DNA of 64,000 nucleotides, taken from the NCBI RefSeq assembly GCF_900113735.1, contig NZ_FOQM01000003.1, forward strand, positions 1-64,000, read 5' to 3'. Under the pieces are notes generated by a model. It saw only the letters and a list, made by a program, of their open reading frames with translations, had not been told where the DNA came from and searched no databases. Of the stretch, positions 26,420 through 34,885 are shown one piece after another; position 1 is the stretch's first letter, and every line of letters begins with the position of its first letter. The position numbers were made by a program, and so were the translations under genes. Source of the stretch: Bradyrhizobium sp. Gha (GTDB lineage Bacteria > Pseudomonadota > Alphaproteobacteria > Rhizobiales > Xanthobacteraceae).

Positions 26420-27595
26420 CTAATAATTGATCCTCAGCCCCACACCGCCATGGATCGTGTTGCCCACTGGCTGAGGGCCGAGCGTGCCGTTGGCAAAGAG
26501 GTCCACGACCCAGTCCTTCTGTACGCGGAAGCCGAGACGTCCGCCATATTCGAACCAGCCCTGGCTGCCCATCGTCGGCACCACCGTGCCGTCGCCGGTC
26601 ACGGTGGCAACGATGCCGCTGTGACTGGCGAATGACTGCACCCAGCCGCCATTGATGTTGGTCTCGATACTGCCGGCGAAGAGATGCGTCCACTGGCCGC
26701 CGATCTTGACCAGGCTGGTGCGGTCGGTGCCGTTCGCAATGCTCGCGTCGAACGGGTTGAACGCGACCGCATTGTCCGCGTAGGCCGACACGCGCTGCCA
26801 GAGTTGCCAGACCTCGATCGAGGCCGCAATCTCATCGCGTGGTGACAGGCGGCTGATCCAGCCGGCGCGGCCATAGACCGCATAGTTGGAGGCATCGGTC
26901 GACCCCGTCACGCTCACCGCGCCGAGGCTGGTGTTGTAGCTGCGGGTGTAGCGCGCCTTCTCCCATGGCGTCAGAATCGTGCCGACGTCGAAGAACGGAC
27001 GCGATGAACCCCAATCGGTGAAGTCATATCGCAGCGCGAAGGCGCCGATCGGCGCGCTGGTGACGTGGTAGCCGCCCTCGCTGTATTGCGTGTAGGCGAG
27101 GCCGGCCAGCAGCGACAGATGGGGCGTCAGCTCCTTGCGGCCGTGGATGCCCGCCGAGAACGAGCCAGCCGAACCGAACGCGCTGACGCAGTCACTGCAA
27201 TTGACCTGCTCGTTGACGCCAAGCAGCACCGTCCCGAGCACCCGGTTGGTGATCATCTGGTTGAAGCGCTGGTTGGCGAGGCCGTTGACCGAGTTGCCGC
27301 TGGAATCGGAGCCGGTCGGCGTCGGGTTCGGCGACGGAGACTGGCTCGGCGACGGAGACGGGCTTGGCGACGGAGACGGGCTTGGCGATGGAGACGGGCT
27401 CGGGGAGGGCGATGCGCCTGGCGTCGGGGACGGCGAATATGTCGGTGACGGGGTGGGCGTTGGATGACCGCACTCGGATTCGCAGAAGGTCGCGGCCGTC
27501 GCTGGACGGGCCTCGAGCGCGAACAGCGTGAGCGCGGCGGCGGCGCCGAGCGCGCAGGCCAGGGCGAGGCGTTTCAAGCCGGGCTTTGCCATCAT
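26420..27595 (-). CDS. outer-membrane barrel protein with Ser-Pro-rich linker (autotransporter-barrel-like)
   Basis: 391 residues from ATG 27595 (a start at 27607 is also possible). After a signal peptide (to about 38) comes a short Cys-containing stretch, then a linker of about 50 residues made of PTPTPSP and repeated SP units, encoded by an imperfect 18-bp tandem repeat around 27330-27420. The remaining 280 residues look like a 10-14 strand barrel ending in VGLRINY, with the terminal aromatic residue typical of outer-membrane barrels. There is no passenger domain. The start overlaps the FecR gene stop (TGATG), so the two are coupled. Function unknown. Confidence 0.75.
   Translation of the reverse strand: MMAKPGLKRLALACALGAAAALTLFALEARPATAATFCESECGHPTPTPSPTYSPSPTPGASPSPSPSPSPSPSPSPSPSPSPSQSPSPNPTPTGSDSSGNSVNGLANQRFNQMITNRVLGTVLLGVNEQVNCSDCVSAFGSAGSFSAGIHGRKELTPHLSLLAGLAYTQYSEGGYHVTSAPIGAFALRYDFTDWGSSRPFFDVGTILTPWEKARYTRSYNTSLGAVSVTGSTDASNYAVYGRAGWISRLSPRDEIAASIEVWQLWQRVSAYADNAVAFNPFDASIANGTDRTSLVKIGGQWTHLFAGSIETNINGGWVQSFASHSGIVATVTGDGTVVPTMGSQGWFEYGGRLGFRVQKDWVVDLFANGTLGPQPVGNTIHGGVGLRINY
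27330..27425. repeat. 18-bp tandem repeat encoding Ser-Pro units
   Basis: About four to five imperfect copies of an 18-base unit related to GGAGACGGGCTTGGCGAC lie inside the barrel gene and encode SPSPSP in the minus-strand frame. The unit length keeps the frame, so copy-number change would only alter linker length. Confidence 0.75.
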
Positions 27596-28293
27596 CAGCG
27601 CCCGCACAGCATGCCGTCGTCATGAACGGCGGGTGTGGTCGGCGAGGCATCGGCGTATTGGTTGACGGCGCAAAGTCCCGCATTGGCGGCGCAGTTGGCG
27701 GCAAAGGTCCAGGGCGGCGTGTTGGTCTTGGTGATGGTGACCTTCCCGCCGGTCGAGGTAATGACCGCGGTGTCACCGGGCCGGGTGAGCTGAAAGCACT
27801 GGAAGTTCAGGGTGCAGACGCTCGCCGCGCCCTCCTGAAGCACGACGACCGAGCGGCCGCGCTGCGACAGGATGTCGAGCGTGGTGCCGCGAACGCCGAT
27901 GGTCGCAAGCGGTGTCGTGATCTTGTAGGCGGTCTTCGCCGAATGTCCGGTCACGAAGCGGAAGGCGCCGGTGGCCATGCTGATCGCCACGTCGCGATAG
28001 CTGTGCTCGTCATTGAACACGGTGCGGTCGAGTTTCAGCGTCGCGCCCGGCCCGAGCGACAGATTGGTGCTGTCGGCCATGACGAACCGCGCCGCACTCT
28101 CCGCGCCGGTGTGCACGGTCTCGTCGCGCAACATGCTGTCGCCGACATTGATCGGTGTCGTACCTGCAGCGACGCGGACCACCTCGTTCTGGACGAGAAC
28201 GGCTTCGCCGACGCGCGTCTGGGCTTGCGCGCAAGGCGCAGCGCAGAGTGTCGCGGACAGCAGAGTTTGGAAAAGCAGAAAACGCAAATTCAT
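27595..28293 (-). CDS. exported FecR-domain protein
   Basis: 232 residues with a signal peptide (to about 24, CAQAQT). The FecR domain is recognisable in NVGDSMLRDETVHTGAESAA, LSLGPGATLKLDR and the TPLATIGVRGTTLDI core. Classical FecR is an inner-membrane anti-sigma partner, but here there is no cytoplasmic or membrane part and no sigma factor nearby, so it is more likely a periplasmic or surface structural protein. It is coupled to the barrel gene downstream. Several cysteines lie in the C-terminal third. Confidence 0.85.
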   Translation of the reverse strand: MNLRFLLFQTLLSATLCAAPCAQAQTRVGEAVLVQNEVVRVAAGTTPINVGDSMLRDETVHTGAESAARFVMADSTNLSLGPGATLKLDRTVFNDEHSYRDVAISMATGAFRFVTGHSAKTAYKITTPLATIGVRGTTLDILSQRGRSVVVLQEGAASVCTLNFQCFQLTRPGDTAVITSTGGKVTITKTNTPPWTFAANCAANAGLCAVNQYADASPTTPAVHDDGMLCGR

Positions 28294-28505
28294 GTCGCAA
28301 CCGATCGAGGCCCCTGATCGTACTGGATCGCGCGCGCTCGTGTTGTGGCAGAATTATCACAAGCAGCGTGAGACAAGCGCTAGCTTAGTGACAGTTGCGG
28401 CAGAATGCGTTCAATGGATCGTCCGAGTGGTTTTTTATTCGCGGTGACGCAGATTTGCCACGTAAAACAGCCCTAGAGCCGTCGCGCAAAGCACATGCGG
28501 CTGCG

Positions 28506-29771
28506 ATGACGTCGCGAAGCGCAGTGGTCGCTGTCGCGATCTTCCTAGCTGCGCATCTCGCCCTGCTGGTCGGGCTGACGACGCCGGAAAAATTCGTCTT
28601 CGACGAGGTGCATTACGTGCCGGCTGCGCGGCAGATGCTGGGCACCACGGTGTCGGAGCCGATGCTCAATCCGATGCATCCGCCGCTGGCAAAGGAGCTG
28701 ATCGCTCTCTCGATCTCGGCATTCGGCGACAATGCGCTGGGCTGGCGCTATCCGGCAACGTTGTTCGGCGCGCTTGCGATCGTCGCGATCTATCTCTGCG
28801 GCCTCGCCTTGTTCGGGTCGCAGGGACCTGCAATCGCAGCAGCGCTGATCGCGGCGTTCAACCAGATGGTTTACGTGCAAGCGCGCATCGCGATGCTCGA
28901 CATCTTTGCGCTCGGTCTCGGCCTGCTCGCAATTGCCGCCTTCATGCACGGCTTTCGACGGGAACGTCCGCAGGCTCTGTTCGCGCTCGCCGGCAGCTTG
29001 TTCGGTTTTGCGGCGGCCTGCAAATGGAGCGGCCTGTTTCCGCTCGGCGTCTGCATCGTCATCGTGGCGATGATCCGACTCATGCAGGGCTGGCACACGC
29101 TGTTTGCCGATGCGAAGCCGAGCGACTGGTACCGGCCCGATCTCTGGCCCGCCTTCAGGGCCCATCATGCCGCCCTCTGTTTTGCGCTGCTGCCGGCCGT
29201 AACTTATATCGCTGCCTTCGTTCCGCTCTATGGCCTGTCATGGCCGGATCTGATCGAAGCGCAGCGCCGGATCTTCGCCGACAACACCACCACCGCGATC
29301 GCCGGCCATACGTATATGAGCTCGTGGCCGTCCTGGCCGTTGCTGGTGCGGCCGGTGTGGTTCCTGTTCGACAAGACGACGGACGACGACGTCGCGGCGA
29401 TCGTCTTCCTCGGTAATCCCCTGGTGCTGTGGCCGGCGTTGCCAGCCCTTGTCGTGGTGCTGCGCGACTTCATCGTTGCGCGTCGCTGGGATGCGTTCCT
29501 GATTGCGGCATTTTATTTCGGTCCCTGGCTCGCCTGGGCGCTGCTGCCGCGCACGCTCGGCTTCATCTATTATTACATGCCAGCCGCAACCGCGGCCTCG
29601 CTCGCGCTGGTCTATGTGCTGCGCAAGGATGGCCTGCCGCACTGGGTGCTGTGGGCCTATGTCGGGATTGCGGCGATCGGCTTTGCGCTCATGCTGCCGA
29701 TTTCAGCCGCTTTCATCGGCACGTCGATGCAGATGTTCAGCCGGCTGATGTTGTTCCAGAGCTGGATCTGA
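28506..29771 (+). CDS. PMT family protein O-mannosyltransferase (GT39-like membrane enzyme)
   Basis: 421 residues from ATG 28506. About 9-11 membrane segments. The first periplasmic loop has FDEVHYVPAARQML, matching the acidic catalytic pair of dolichyl-phosphate-mannose protein mannosyltransferases, followed by HPPLAKELIAL and YPATLFGALAI. C-terminal half has YYYMPAATAAS typical of PMT. Such enzymes move mannose from a polyprenyl-phosphate donor to Ser/Thr of exported proteins. It is divergent from the FecR and Ser-Pro barrel genes; a terminator follows. Confidence 0.85.
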   Translation: MTSRSAVVAVAIFLAAHLALLVGLTTPEKFVFDEVHYVPAARQMLGTTVSEPMLNPMHPPLAKELIALSISAFGDNALGWRYPATLFGALAIVAIYLCGLALFGSQGPAIAAALIAAFNQMVYVQARIAMLDIFALGLGLLAIAAFMHGFRRERPQALFALAGSLFGFAAACKWSGLFPLGVCIVIVAMIRLMQGWHTLFADAKPSDWYRPDLWPAFRAHHAALCFALLPAVTYIAAFVPLYGLSWPDLIEAQRRIFADNTTTAIAGHTYMSSWPSWPLLVRPVWFLFDKTTDDDVAAIVFLGNPLVLWPALPALVVVLRDFIVARRWDAFLIAAFYFGPWLAWALLPRTLGFIYYYMPAATAASLALVYVLRKDGLPHWVLWAYVGIAAIGFALMLPISAAFIGTSMQMFSRLMLFQSWI

Positions 29772-29778
29772 CAGGAGG

Positions 29779-29810
29779 AAGCCGCCCGCCACTTTCGTGG
29801 CAGGCGGCTT
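29779..29810. terminator. intrinsic terminator after the PMT gene
   Basis: AAGCCGCCCGCCAC, loop TTTC, GTGGCAGGCGGCTT: 14-base arms with one mismatch, between the convergent PMT and OmpA-family genes. Confidence 0.82.
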
Positions 29811-29836
29811 GTCGGTTGTTGCCAGGACTTCTCACA

Positions 29837-30478
29837 TCATTTGGACGCCGTCTTGGTATCCATGTTCACGACCTGGACGCGGCGGTTGATCGGGTCGGCG
29901 CCGTTGGCGGTGTCCTTCAGCTTGGTCTTGCCGTAGCCGACGGTGACGAGATCGCCGCCGTTGAGACCGTAGTTCTGCACCAGGTACTTCTTGATCGTGT
30001 CCGCGCGACGCTCAGAGAGGCCCTGATTGTACTCTTCGGTGCCGATCGCGTCAGTGTGGCCGGCAACCACGAAGGTCGATCCCTTGAGCGACGGATCCGA
30101 CAGCGCCTTTCCGAGCGCCTGGACCGATGGCAGCGAGGTCTTGGCGATGTCGGCCGAGTTGTAGTCGAACTGGATTTCCAGATCGATGTTGGGTTTGGTC
30201 GACGCGAGCTCGGCGATCTGATCGCGCTCGCCCATCGAGAGCGAGCGGGTCTGCCTGTTACGCACGGTATTGAGGAAGGTCGCTTCCTTGGCCTGCGCCG
30301 TCGGGTCGGCCTGCGGACCGACCGACAATCCGCGGGTCACCGGCTTCGGCTTCAATGCGTCCAGGATCTGTTTGGTGGAAACATTGGCATCGCCGGCGAA
30401 AGCGAGGCCCGCCGTCATCGACAGCGCCGCGGTCAGCGTGATCGCCTTCAGTCCAAAAGACTTATTGAAATGGGTCAT
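29837..30478 (-). CDS. OmpA-family peptidoglycan-binding protein
   Basis: 213 residues from ATG 30478, with GAGGATA upstream. A signal peptide (to about 28, AFAGD), a linker that contains a QTRSLSMGERDQIAELAS region, then an OmpA C-terminal domain (about 95-205): IQFDYNSADI, VVAGHTDAIGTEEYNQGLSE and the NRRVQVVN end, with the Asp and Arg that contact diaminopimelate. No N-terminal barrel, so it is a soluble periplasmic or surface-associated protein tied to the cell wall. Confidence 0.9.
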   Translation of the reverse strand: MTHFNKSFGLKAITLTAALSMTAGLAFAGDANVSTKQILDALKPKPVTRGLSVGPQADPTAQAKEATFLNTVRNRQTRSLSMGERDQIAELASTKPNIDLEIQFDYNSADIAKTSLPSVQALGKALSDPSLKGSTFVVAGHTDAIGTEEYNQGLSERRADTIKKYLVQNYGLNGGDLVTVGYGKTKLKDTANGADPINRRVQVVNMDTKTASK

Positions 30479-30995
30479 TGTCGTATCCTCGGTGTGACGC
30501 TTGATGGCGATTTGATGCTCAGAGGTTAGGGAAGGTTCAAAGATCCAGATGTGATGCGGGTCACATTCAGGAAGAGCCGAATTCGGTTCGTATCTTAGCA
30601 GCCGAGCCGGCCGGTATACACGGCATTCAGCAGCGGCAGCGGCCTGCCACCGGGGCAGCATGAGGCCTTCGTCCGGAAGTAACTCTGTCTCATTCGACTC
30701 GAGAGCAGCGGGCAAATCCTCTGCGTCTTTTCGATCTGGCGTTCCGCGGCTCGCTGGACTTCGTGCCGGTGCGGGTACAATCTCCCTGCCATTGCTGGTC
30801 ACCGCGGTTATTGCCCGTTGCGTCAGCTGACCGAAAAGTAGCCGTCGCGGTGTCTTGCAGCTCGGTTCGAGCAGTAGAAATCCCCGGGCGATCCAGATCA
30901 CAGTGCGTCGTTGTGAACTGGATCAGATTGCTCTCATCGGATCGCTCTAGGTGATCCGAGAGCATCGAAGAAGCTTGGATCAGGGGAGAATGATC
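30479..30995. other. 517-bp intergenic region between the OmpA-family and caspase-like genes
   Basis: Holds the two divergent promoters. No coding sequence is supported. The only strong structure I see is the inverted repeat at 30890-30924. Confidence 0.5.
30890..30924. promoter_or_regulatory. 13-bp-arm inverted repeat upstream of the caspase-like gene
   Basis: GATCCAGATCACA and TGTGAACTGGATC are complementary at 12 of 13 positions around a 9-base centre. It ends 71 bases before the start codon, a place where an operator would be expected. The regulator is unknown. Confidence 0.5.
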
Positions 30996-32408
30996 ATGCG
31001 CTTCTTGATCGCAGCAATTTCAATCGCAGCATTTCTCATCAGCGAGAACGCAGCCATGGCCGACAAGCGCGTCGCCTTCGTGGTCGGCAACGCCGCTTAC
31101 AAGAATGTCCCGCAGCTCCCCAACCCGGCGATCGATTCCAAGGCGATGGCCAGGGTGCTGCGCAACGTCGGCTTCGATGTCGTCGAGGGCTCCAACCTCA
31201 CCCGCGACGCCATGACTGCAAAGCTCTTGGAGTTTGGCAAGAAGAGCGAAGGCGCCGATGTCGCCGTCTTTTTCTATGCCGGCCACGGCATTGCCGTGAA
31301 TGGTATCAACTATCTGCTGCCTATTGATGCCGACCTCAAATCCGAGATGGACGTCAAGCTCGGTGCTGCGATCAATGTCGACATCACGCTCGATCAGACC
31401 ATGGCGGATGCGAAGGTGAAGCTCGTATTCCTGGACGCCTGCCGTGATAACCCGTTCGCGGCAAAGATCCGGTCGGCCAAGGCCACCCGCTCCGTCAATG
31501 TGCAGACCGGCCTCGCCGAGATGAAGTCGGGCGAGGGCACGCTGATTGCCTTTGCCACCGGCCCCGGCCAGACCGCGCTCGACGGCGAGGCCGGCACCAA
31601 CAGCCCGTTCACCCGCGCCCTCGTCGCCAACATTGCCCAGCCGGGAGTCGAGATCCAAGAGGCCATGACCAAGGTTCGTGCCCAGGTCAGTGACGAGACC
31701 AGCAAGGGCCAATTGCCCTGGGGACACACCAACCTCACCGGCAACGTCTACCTCAATCCGGTTGCCGCGTCGGCTGCGGCTACGATCGACCCGTCGAACG
31801 CGCCCGTGTCGGCCGCGACCAGGCAAGGCTCCGACATCGAGCTCGAGTTCTGGCGCTCGATCAAGGACACCAACAAGGTGGAAGAGCTCAACGCCTATCT
31901 CACGAACTATCCGAACGGCACGTTCAAATCGATCGCGCTCGCCCGCATTGCGGCGCTGCAGGATGGACCGTCCAACACCACCCGCAACCTGTCGGCCGGG
32001 ATCGATCCCGCGACTTTCACCGAAGAGGCCAACCAGATCTCCGAAGACCAGATCGGTCTCGACAGGGGACAGCGCCGGGACGTGCAGCGTCGCCTCACCG
32101 CGCTCGGCTTCGACGTCAAGGCGACCGGGAAGTTCGACGACGACACCCGTTCCGTGATGAAGCGATGGCAGGCGGCACGTGGCTATCCTGCCACCGGTTA
32201 CCTCAACAAGCTCCAGCACAAGGCTCTGCTGTCGGAGATCGTTTCGACGCGCGCGGCCTCCTCCGAGCAGGCAGGCGATGAGCCGGCGCGTCGCCGCTCT
32301 TCCGGCGGTGGTGGCCGGCGCCATCATAGTAGTGGCGGCGGTGCCCCGACGGCTGGCCCGGGCGCTCTGTTTGGCGGCATGATGGGCGGATTGTTCGGCC
32401 GCCGCTGA
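30996..32408 (+). CDS. exported caspase-like (peptidase C14) protein with peptidoglycan-binding domain
   Basis: 470 residues. ATG 30996 is preferred to 30990 because GGGGAG lies 7 bases upstream. Signal peptide to about 21. The caspase p20-like domain (about 22-245) has the dyad His97 (FYAGHG) and Cys149 (FLDACRDNPF), so it should be active, presumably after Arg or Lys. A peptidoglycan-binding-1 domain (about 355-415, QRRDVQRRLTALGF) follows, and the C-terminus is Gly/Ser/His/Arg-rich ending GGMMGGLFGRR. The architecture suggests a cell-wall-associated protease in the periplasm. Confidence 0.88.
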   Translation: MRFLIAAISIAAFLISENAAMADKRVAFVVGNAAYKNVPQLPNPAIDSKAMARVLRNVGFDVVEGSNLTRDAMTAKLLEFGKKSEGADVAVFFYAGHGIAVNGINYLLPIDADLKSEMDVKLGAAINVDITLDQTMADAKVKLVFLDACRDNPFAAKIRSAKATRSVNVQTGLAEMKSGEGTLIAFATGPGQTALDGEAGTNSPFTRALVANIAQPGVEIQEAMTKVRAQVSDETSKGQLPWGHTNLTGNVYLNPVAASAAATIDPSNAPVSAATRQGSDIELEFWRSIKDTNKVEELNAYLTNYPNGTFKSIALARIAALQDGPSNTTRNLSAGIDPATFTEEANQISEDQIGLDRGQRRDVQRRLTALGFDVKATGKFDDDTRSVMKRWQAARGYPATGYLNKLQHKALLSEIVSTRAASSEQAGDEPARRRSSGGGGRRHHSSGGGAPTAGPGALFGGMMGGLFGRR

Positions 32409-32656
32409 GGCAAAGAGCGACGGGGGAGGCGGCTCGATCCGGGCCGCCTTCGCTGTTGGAAACCTGCGCTCCGTCTTCGTCGCAAAGCCGTCGCATGAGG
32501 GCCTGTCTGCGAACAAGTTTTTGGCCAGATGCGCGCCTAGCAAACGCCTTCATCCGACAATCGCACAGAGGAGCCGAGTTCCAACCCGTGCCGCGGCCAA
32601 GTGACTATCAATTCCATCGCAGTGGCCCGCCGGATCGGACCGTGTCTCTGAATGCC

Positions 32657-32902
32657 ATGCCCATCTACATCGGCGCGGCGATGATTGCGGTCGCGATCCT
32701 GCTCTCCACGCTGATCACGGGAGTGACCTCGCGGTATACCGGCCTCCAAGCTCCGACCGACGAGACGGTGTGGCTGGTCGACCGCCTCACTGGCAGCGTC
32801 TATCGCTGCGAGGCGGGAGGGCGCGGCAGGGCCTCCTGCGAGCCCGATATCGCCACAGGCAGCCTCGGCGACCGGCCCAAGGTGCCGAAGGACGACCGCT
32901 GA
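32657..32902 (+). CDS. small membrane-anchored protein, unrecognised
   Basis: 81 residues from ATG 32657; a GTG at 32642 is an alternative. One N-terminal membrane segment (IYIGAAMIAVAILLSTLI) and a short outside domain with ETVWLVDRLTGSVYRCEAG and a second Cys (ASCEPD), which may form a disulfide. It resembles small Bradyrhizobium proteins that show a WLVDRLTG-type motif; no function is known to me. No clear operon partner. Confidence 0.62.
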   Translation: MPIYIGAAMIAVAILLSTLITGVTSRYTGLQAPTDETVWLVDRLTGSVYRCEAGGRGRASCEPDIATGSLGDRPKVPKDDR

Positions 32903-33025
32903 GGCCGTCTCGCTTTGCGCTGCAGCAAGAACATTGTCTTCTCCACGAAACGTTCCCCGCTAGAGAATACGTCATTGCGAAGGCCGGCATGACGCCGGTT
33001 TCGTTTTGCTTAAGGAGACTTTTCG

Positions 33026-33158
33026 ATGAAGCTTGCTCACCGCCGCAGCTTTTGTCGCGTTTGCCTTTTCTCCCGCGTCCGCCGCGATGATGGCGTGCAC
33101 CAGCGATAATCTGATGAAGTCGACGGCCGCGATGTCCGGTCCCGCCGACAACAGATGA
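33026..33158 (+). pseudogene. frameshifted small exported-protein gene
   Basis: TAAGGAGA at 33011-33018 precedes ATG 33026 at good spacing. The ATG frame gives only 27 residues of non-signal-like sequence. If one base near 33032 is skipped, the frame reads MK then LLTAAAFVAFAFSPASAAMM, a perfect signal peptide, followed by ACTSDNLMKS and a stop at 33158. This looks like a small secreted-protein gene broken by one added base and cut short. A sequencing error is an alternative. Confidence 0.6.
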
Positions 33159-33230
33159 CGGCGCGGCCTTTATTTTCGGTCGATCTGCCGCTTCTTCTCC
33201 CGGCGCGAATCCCGCTACATTGCCATTGCA

Positions 33231-34391
33231 ATGTCCCGCCCGCCAAAACCCCTCCCGCTCCCGACGAGACAGGCCCGGCAGATCTGGCTGCGCGCCCAGC
33301 GGCTCGACACGCGCGAACCGTTCGGGGAGGGGCCTCAGGCCGTCGCGGAGGCGATCGGCCATCTGGGCTACGTGCAGATCGACACCATCAACGTGATCGA
33401 GCGCTGCCATCATCACATCCTCTTCAGCCGCATTCCGTCCTACCGCCGCGCCGACCTCAGTCATGCCCAAAGCGTCGACAAAAGCGTGTTCGAATACTGG
33501 ACTCATGCGCTCTCCTACGTTCCGTCAGATGATTTTCGTTTCTTCCTGCCAACGATGCGCAAGCACGGGCGCGAGGGGCACAAATGGTATGCCTCGGTGA
33601 CGCCGGCCGATACGCGCAAGGTGATGCGGCTATTGCGCGCCGGTTCGCTGACCATCCGCGACATCGAAGACGACGTGCTCACCGAGAAGGAGCATCTGTG
33701 GCAGAGCCGCAAGCCGTCAAAGCGCGCGCTTCAGCTTGCCTTCTATACCGGTGTCGCGACCATTAGCGCGCGCCAGGGCATGCTCAAGACCTATGATCTG
33801 ATGACGCGCCATTTTGGCTGGGACAAGCTGCCGAAACCCGCTTCGGCGAAAGAGATCACGTCGTATCTGCTTGACCGCGCGTTGCGCTCGCAAGGCGTGG
33901 TCAGCCTCGATTCGATCTGCTATCTCGATGCGCCCAGCAAGAAGGCCGTCGCCGGCCTGATCGCCTCGCGCGTCCGCCGCGGCGAGCTCCTTCCTGTTGC
34001 GGTCGAGGGCGCGGGAAAGCAGGAGCATTGGGCGACGCCCGAGGCGCTGCAGCCGCATGAATTGTCGCCTGATCTCGTCCATATCCTCTCGCCGTTCGAT
34101 CCGCTGATCATCCAGCGCAAGCGCACCAATCTCATTTTCGGTTACAATCATCTGTTCGAAGCCTATGTGCCGAAGGCCAAGCGCAAGCTCGGCTATTTCG
34201 CGCTGCCCGTGCTGGTCGGCGACGAGATCGTCGCCGCGCTCGACCTCAAGACCGACCGGCAGGCCAGGAAGCTCTTGATGCAGAAATGGACCTGGCTCGG
34301 ACAGGGCAGGAAGGCCGCGGGGCGCAAGGAGCTGAAGCGGAAAATCGAGGAAGAACTCGATCGGTTCGAGCGGTTTCAGTTGGCGGAATGA
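33231..34391 (+). CDS. YcaQ/AlkX-type winged-helix DNA glycosylase
   Basis: 386 residues. The HTH_42 (YcaQ) family repairs interstrand crosslinks by excising alkylated bases. Seen: the family's active QxD motif as YVQIDTIN, an HHHILFSRIPSY segment, and the C-terminal LSPFDPLIIQRKRTNLIFGY motif. ATG 33231 is accepted. It overlaps the convergent DUF2809 gene by 16 bases. The target lesion is assumed from the family. Confidence 0.88.
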   Translation: MSRPPKPLPLPTRQARQIWLRAQRLDTREPFGEGPQAVAEAIGHLGYVQIDTINVIERCHHHILFSRIPSYRRADLSHAQSVDKSVFEYWTHALSYVPSDDFRFFLPTMRKHGREGHKWYASVTPADTRKVMRLLRAGSLTIRDIEDDVLTEKEHLWQSRKPSKRALQLAFYTGVATISARQGMLKTYDLMTRHFGWDKLPKPASAKEITSYLLDRALRSQGVVSLDSICYLDAPSKKAVAGLIASRVRRGELLPVAVEGAGKQEHWATPEALQPHELSPDLVHILSPFDPLIIQRKRTNLIFGYNHLFEAYVPKAKRKLGYFALPVLVGDEIVAALDLKTDRQARKLLMQKWTWLGQGRKAAGRKELKRKIEEELDRFERFQLAE

Positions 34392-34819
34392 CCGGAGACT
34401 GGCCTCGTCACGGCGAGCCGGTCAATCCACACCCCGACCCCAATCCCGACGGCATAAGCCGCCAAATTCCACAGCGAGAAGATGCGGCCGAGCAGCAAGG
34501 CGCCGGCGGTGGTGAGGCGGAACGCATCGAGCCATGGCGTATGCACCAGCCGGGAAAACTCGACCACCACCGCGACCGCCATCGCGATCACCGCGAGCTG
34601 GCTCCGGGTCAGCCGCGGCAGCAACAGCCCGACCAGCAAAAACACCATCGTCGCCCATAAGAGCGAGCCGCCATACTTCACCAAGAAGGCGGGAAGGCCG
34701 AGCGGAAAGCCGTACCAGCGGAGAGACAGCCCGCAGGCAATCACGACCAGCGCCAGGGCGAGGCGGATCAGCGATATCTGCCGCAGCGCAAGGGTGTTGA
34801 CTGGCTGCTTTGCTTGCAT
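34376..34819 (-). CDS. DUF2809-like small membrane protein
   Basis: 147 residues from ATG 34819 with AAAGAG upstream. Four to five membrane segments; the VKYGGSLLWATMVFLLVGL and VVEFSRLVHTPWLDAFR motifs match the DUF2809 family of unknown function. The frame is open upstream across the divergent MFS gene, but that part is a shadow. Convergent with the glycosylase gene. Confidence 0.8.
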   Translation of the reverse strand: MQAKQPVNTLALRQISLIRLALALVVIACGLSLRWYGFPLGLPAFLVKYGGSLLWATMVFLLVGLLLPRLTRSQLAVIAMAVAVVVEFSRLVHTPWLDAFRLTTAGALLLGRIFSLWNLAAYAVGIGVGVWIDRLAVTRPVSGHSAN

Positions 34820-34885
34820 TGACTCTTTGCCCGTGATGCTCAAAACCGCCTTTAGCTCACAAAAGCAACAATACGGGGGGACGCC

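Noticed and set aside
27330..27425. Tandem repeat considered as a CRISPR array
   Set aside because: Units are contiguous 18-mers without spacers and encode an in-frame Ser-Pro linker.
30890..30924. Considered as a CRP site
   Set aside because: The core reads TCACA...TGTGA, the reverse orientation of the TGTGA...TCACA consensus.
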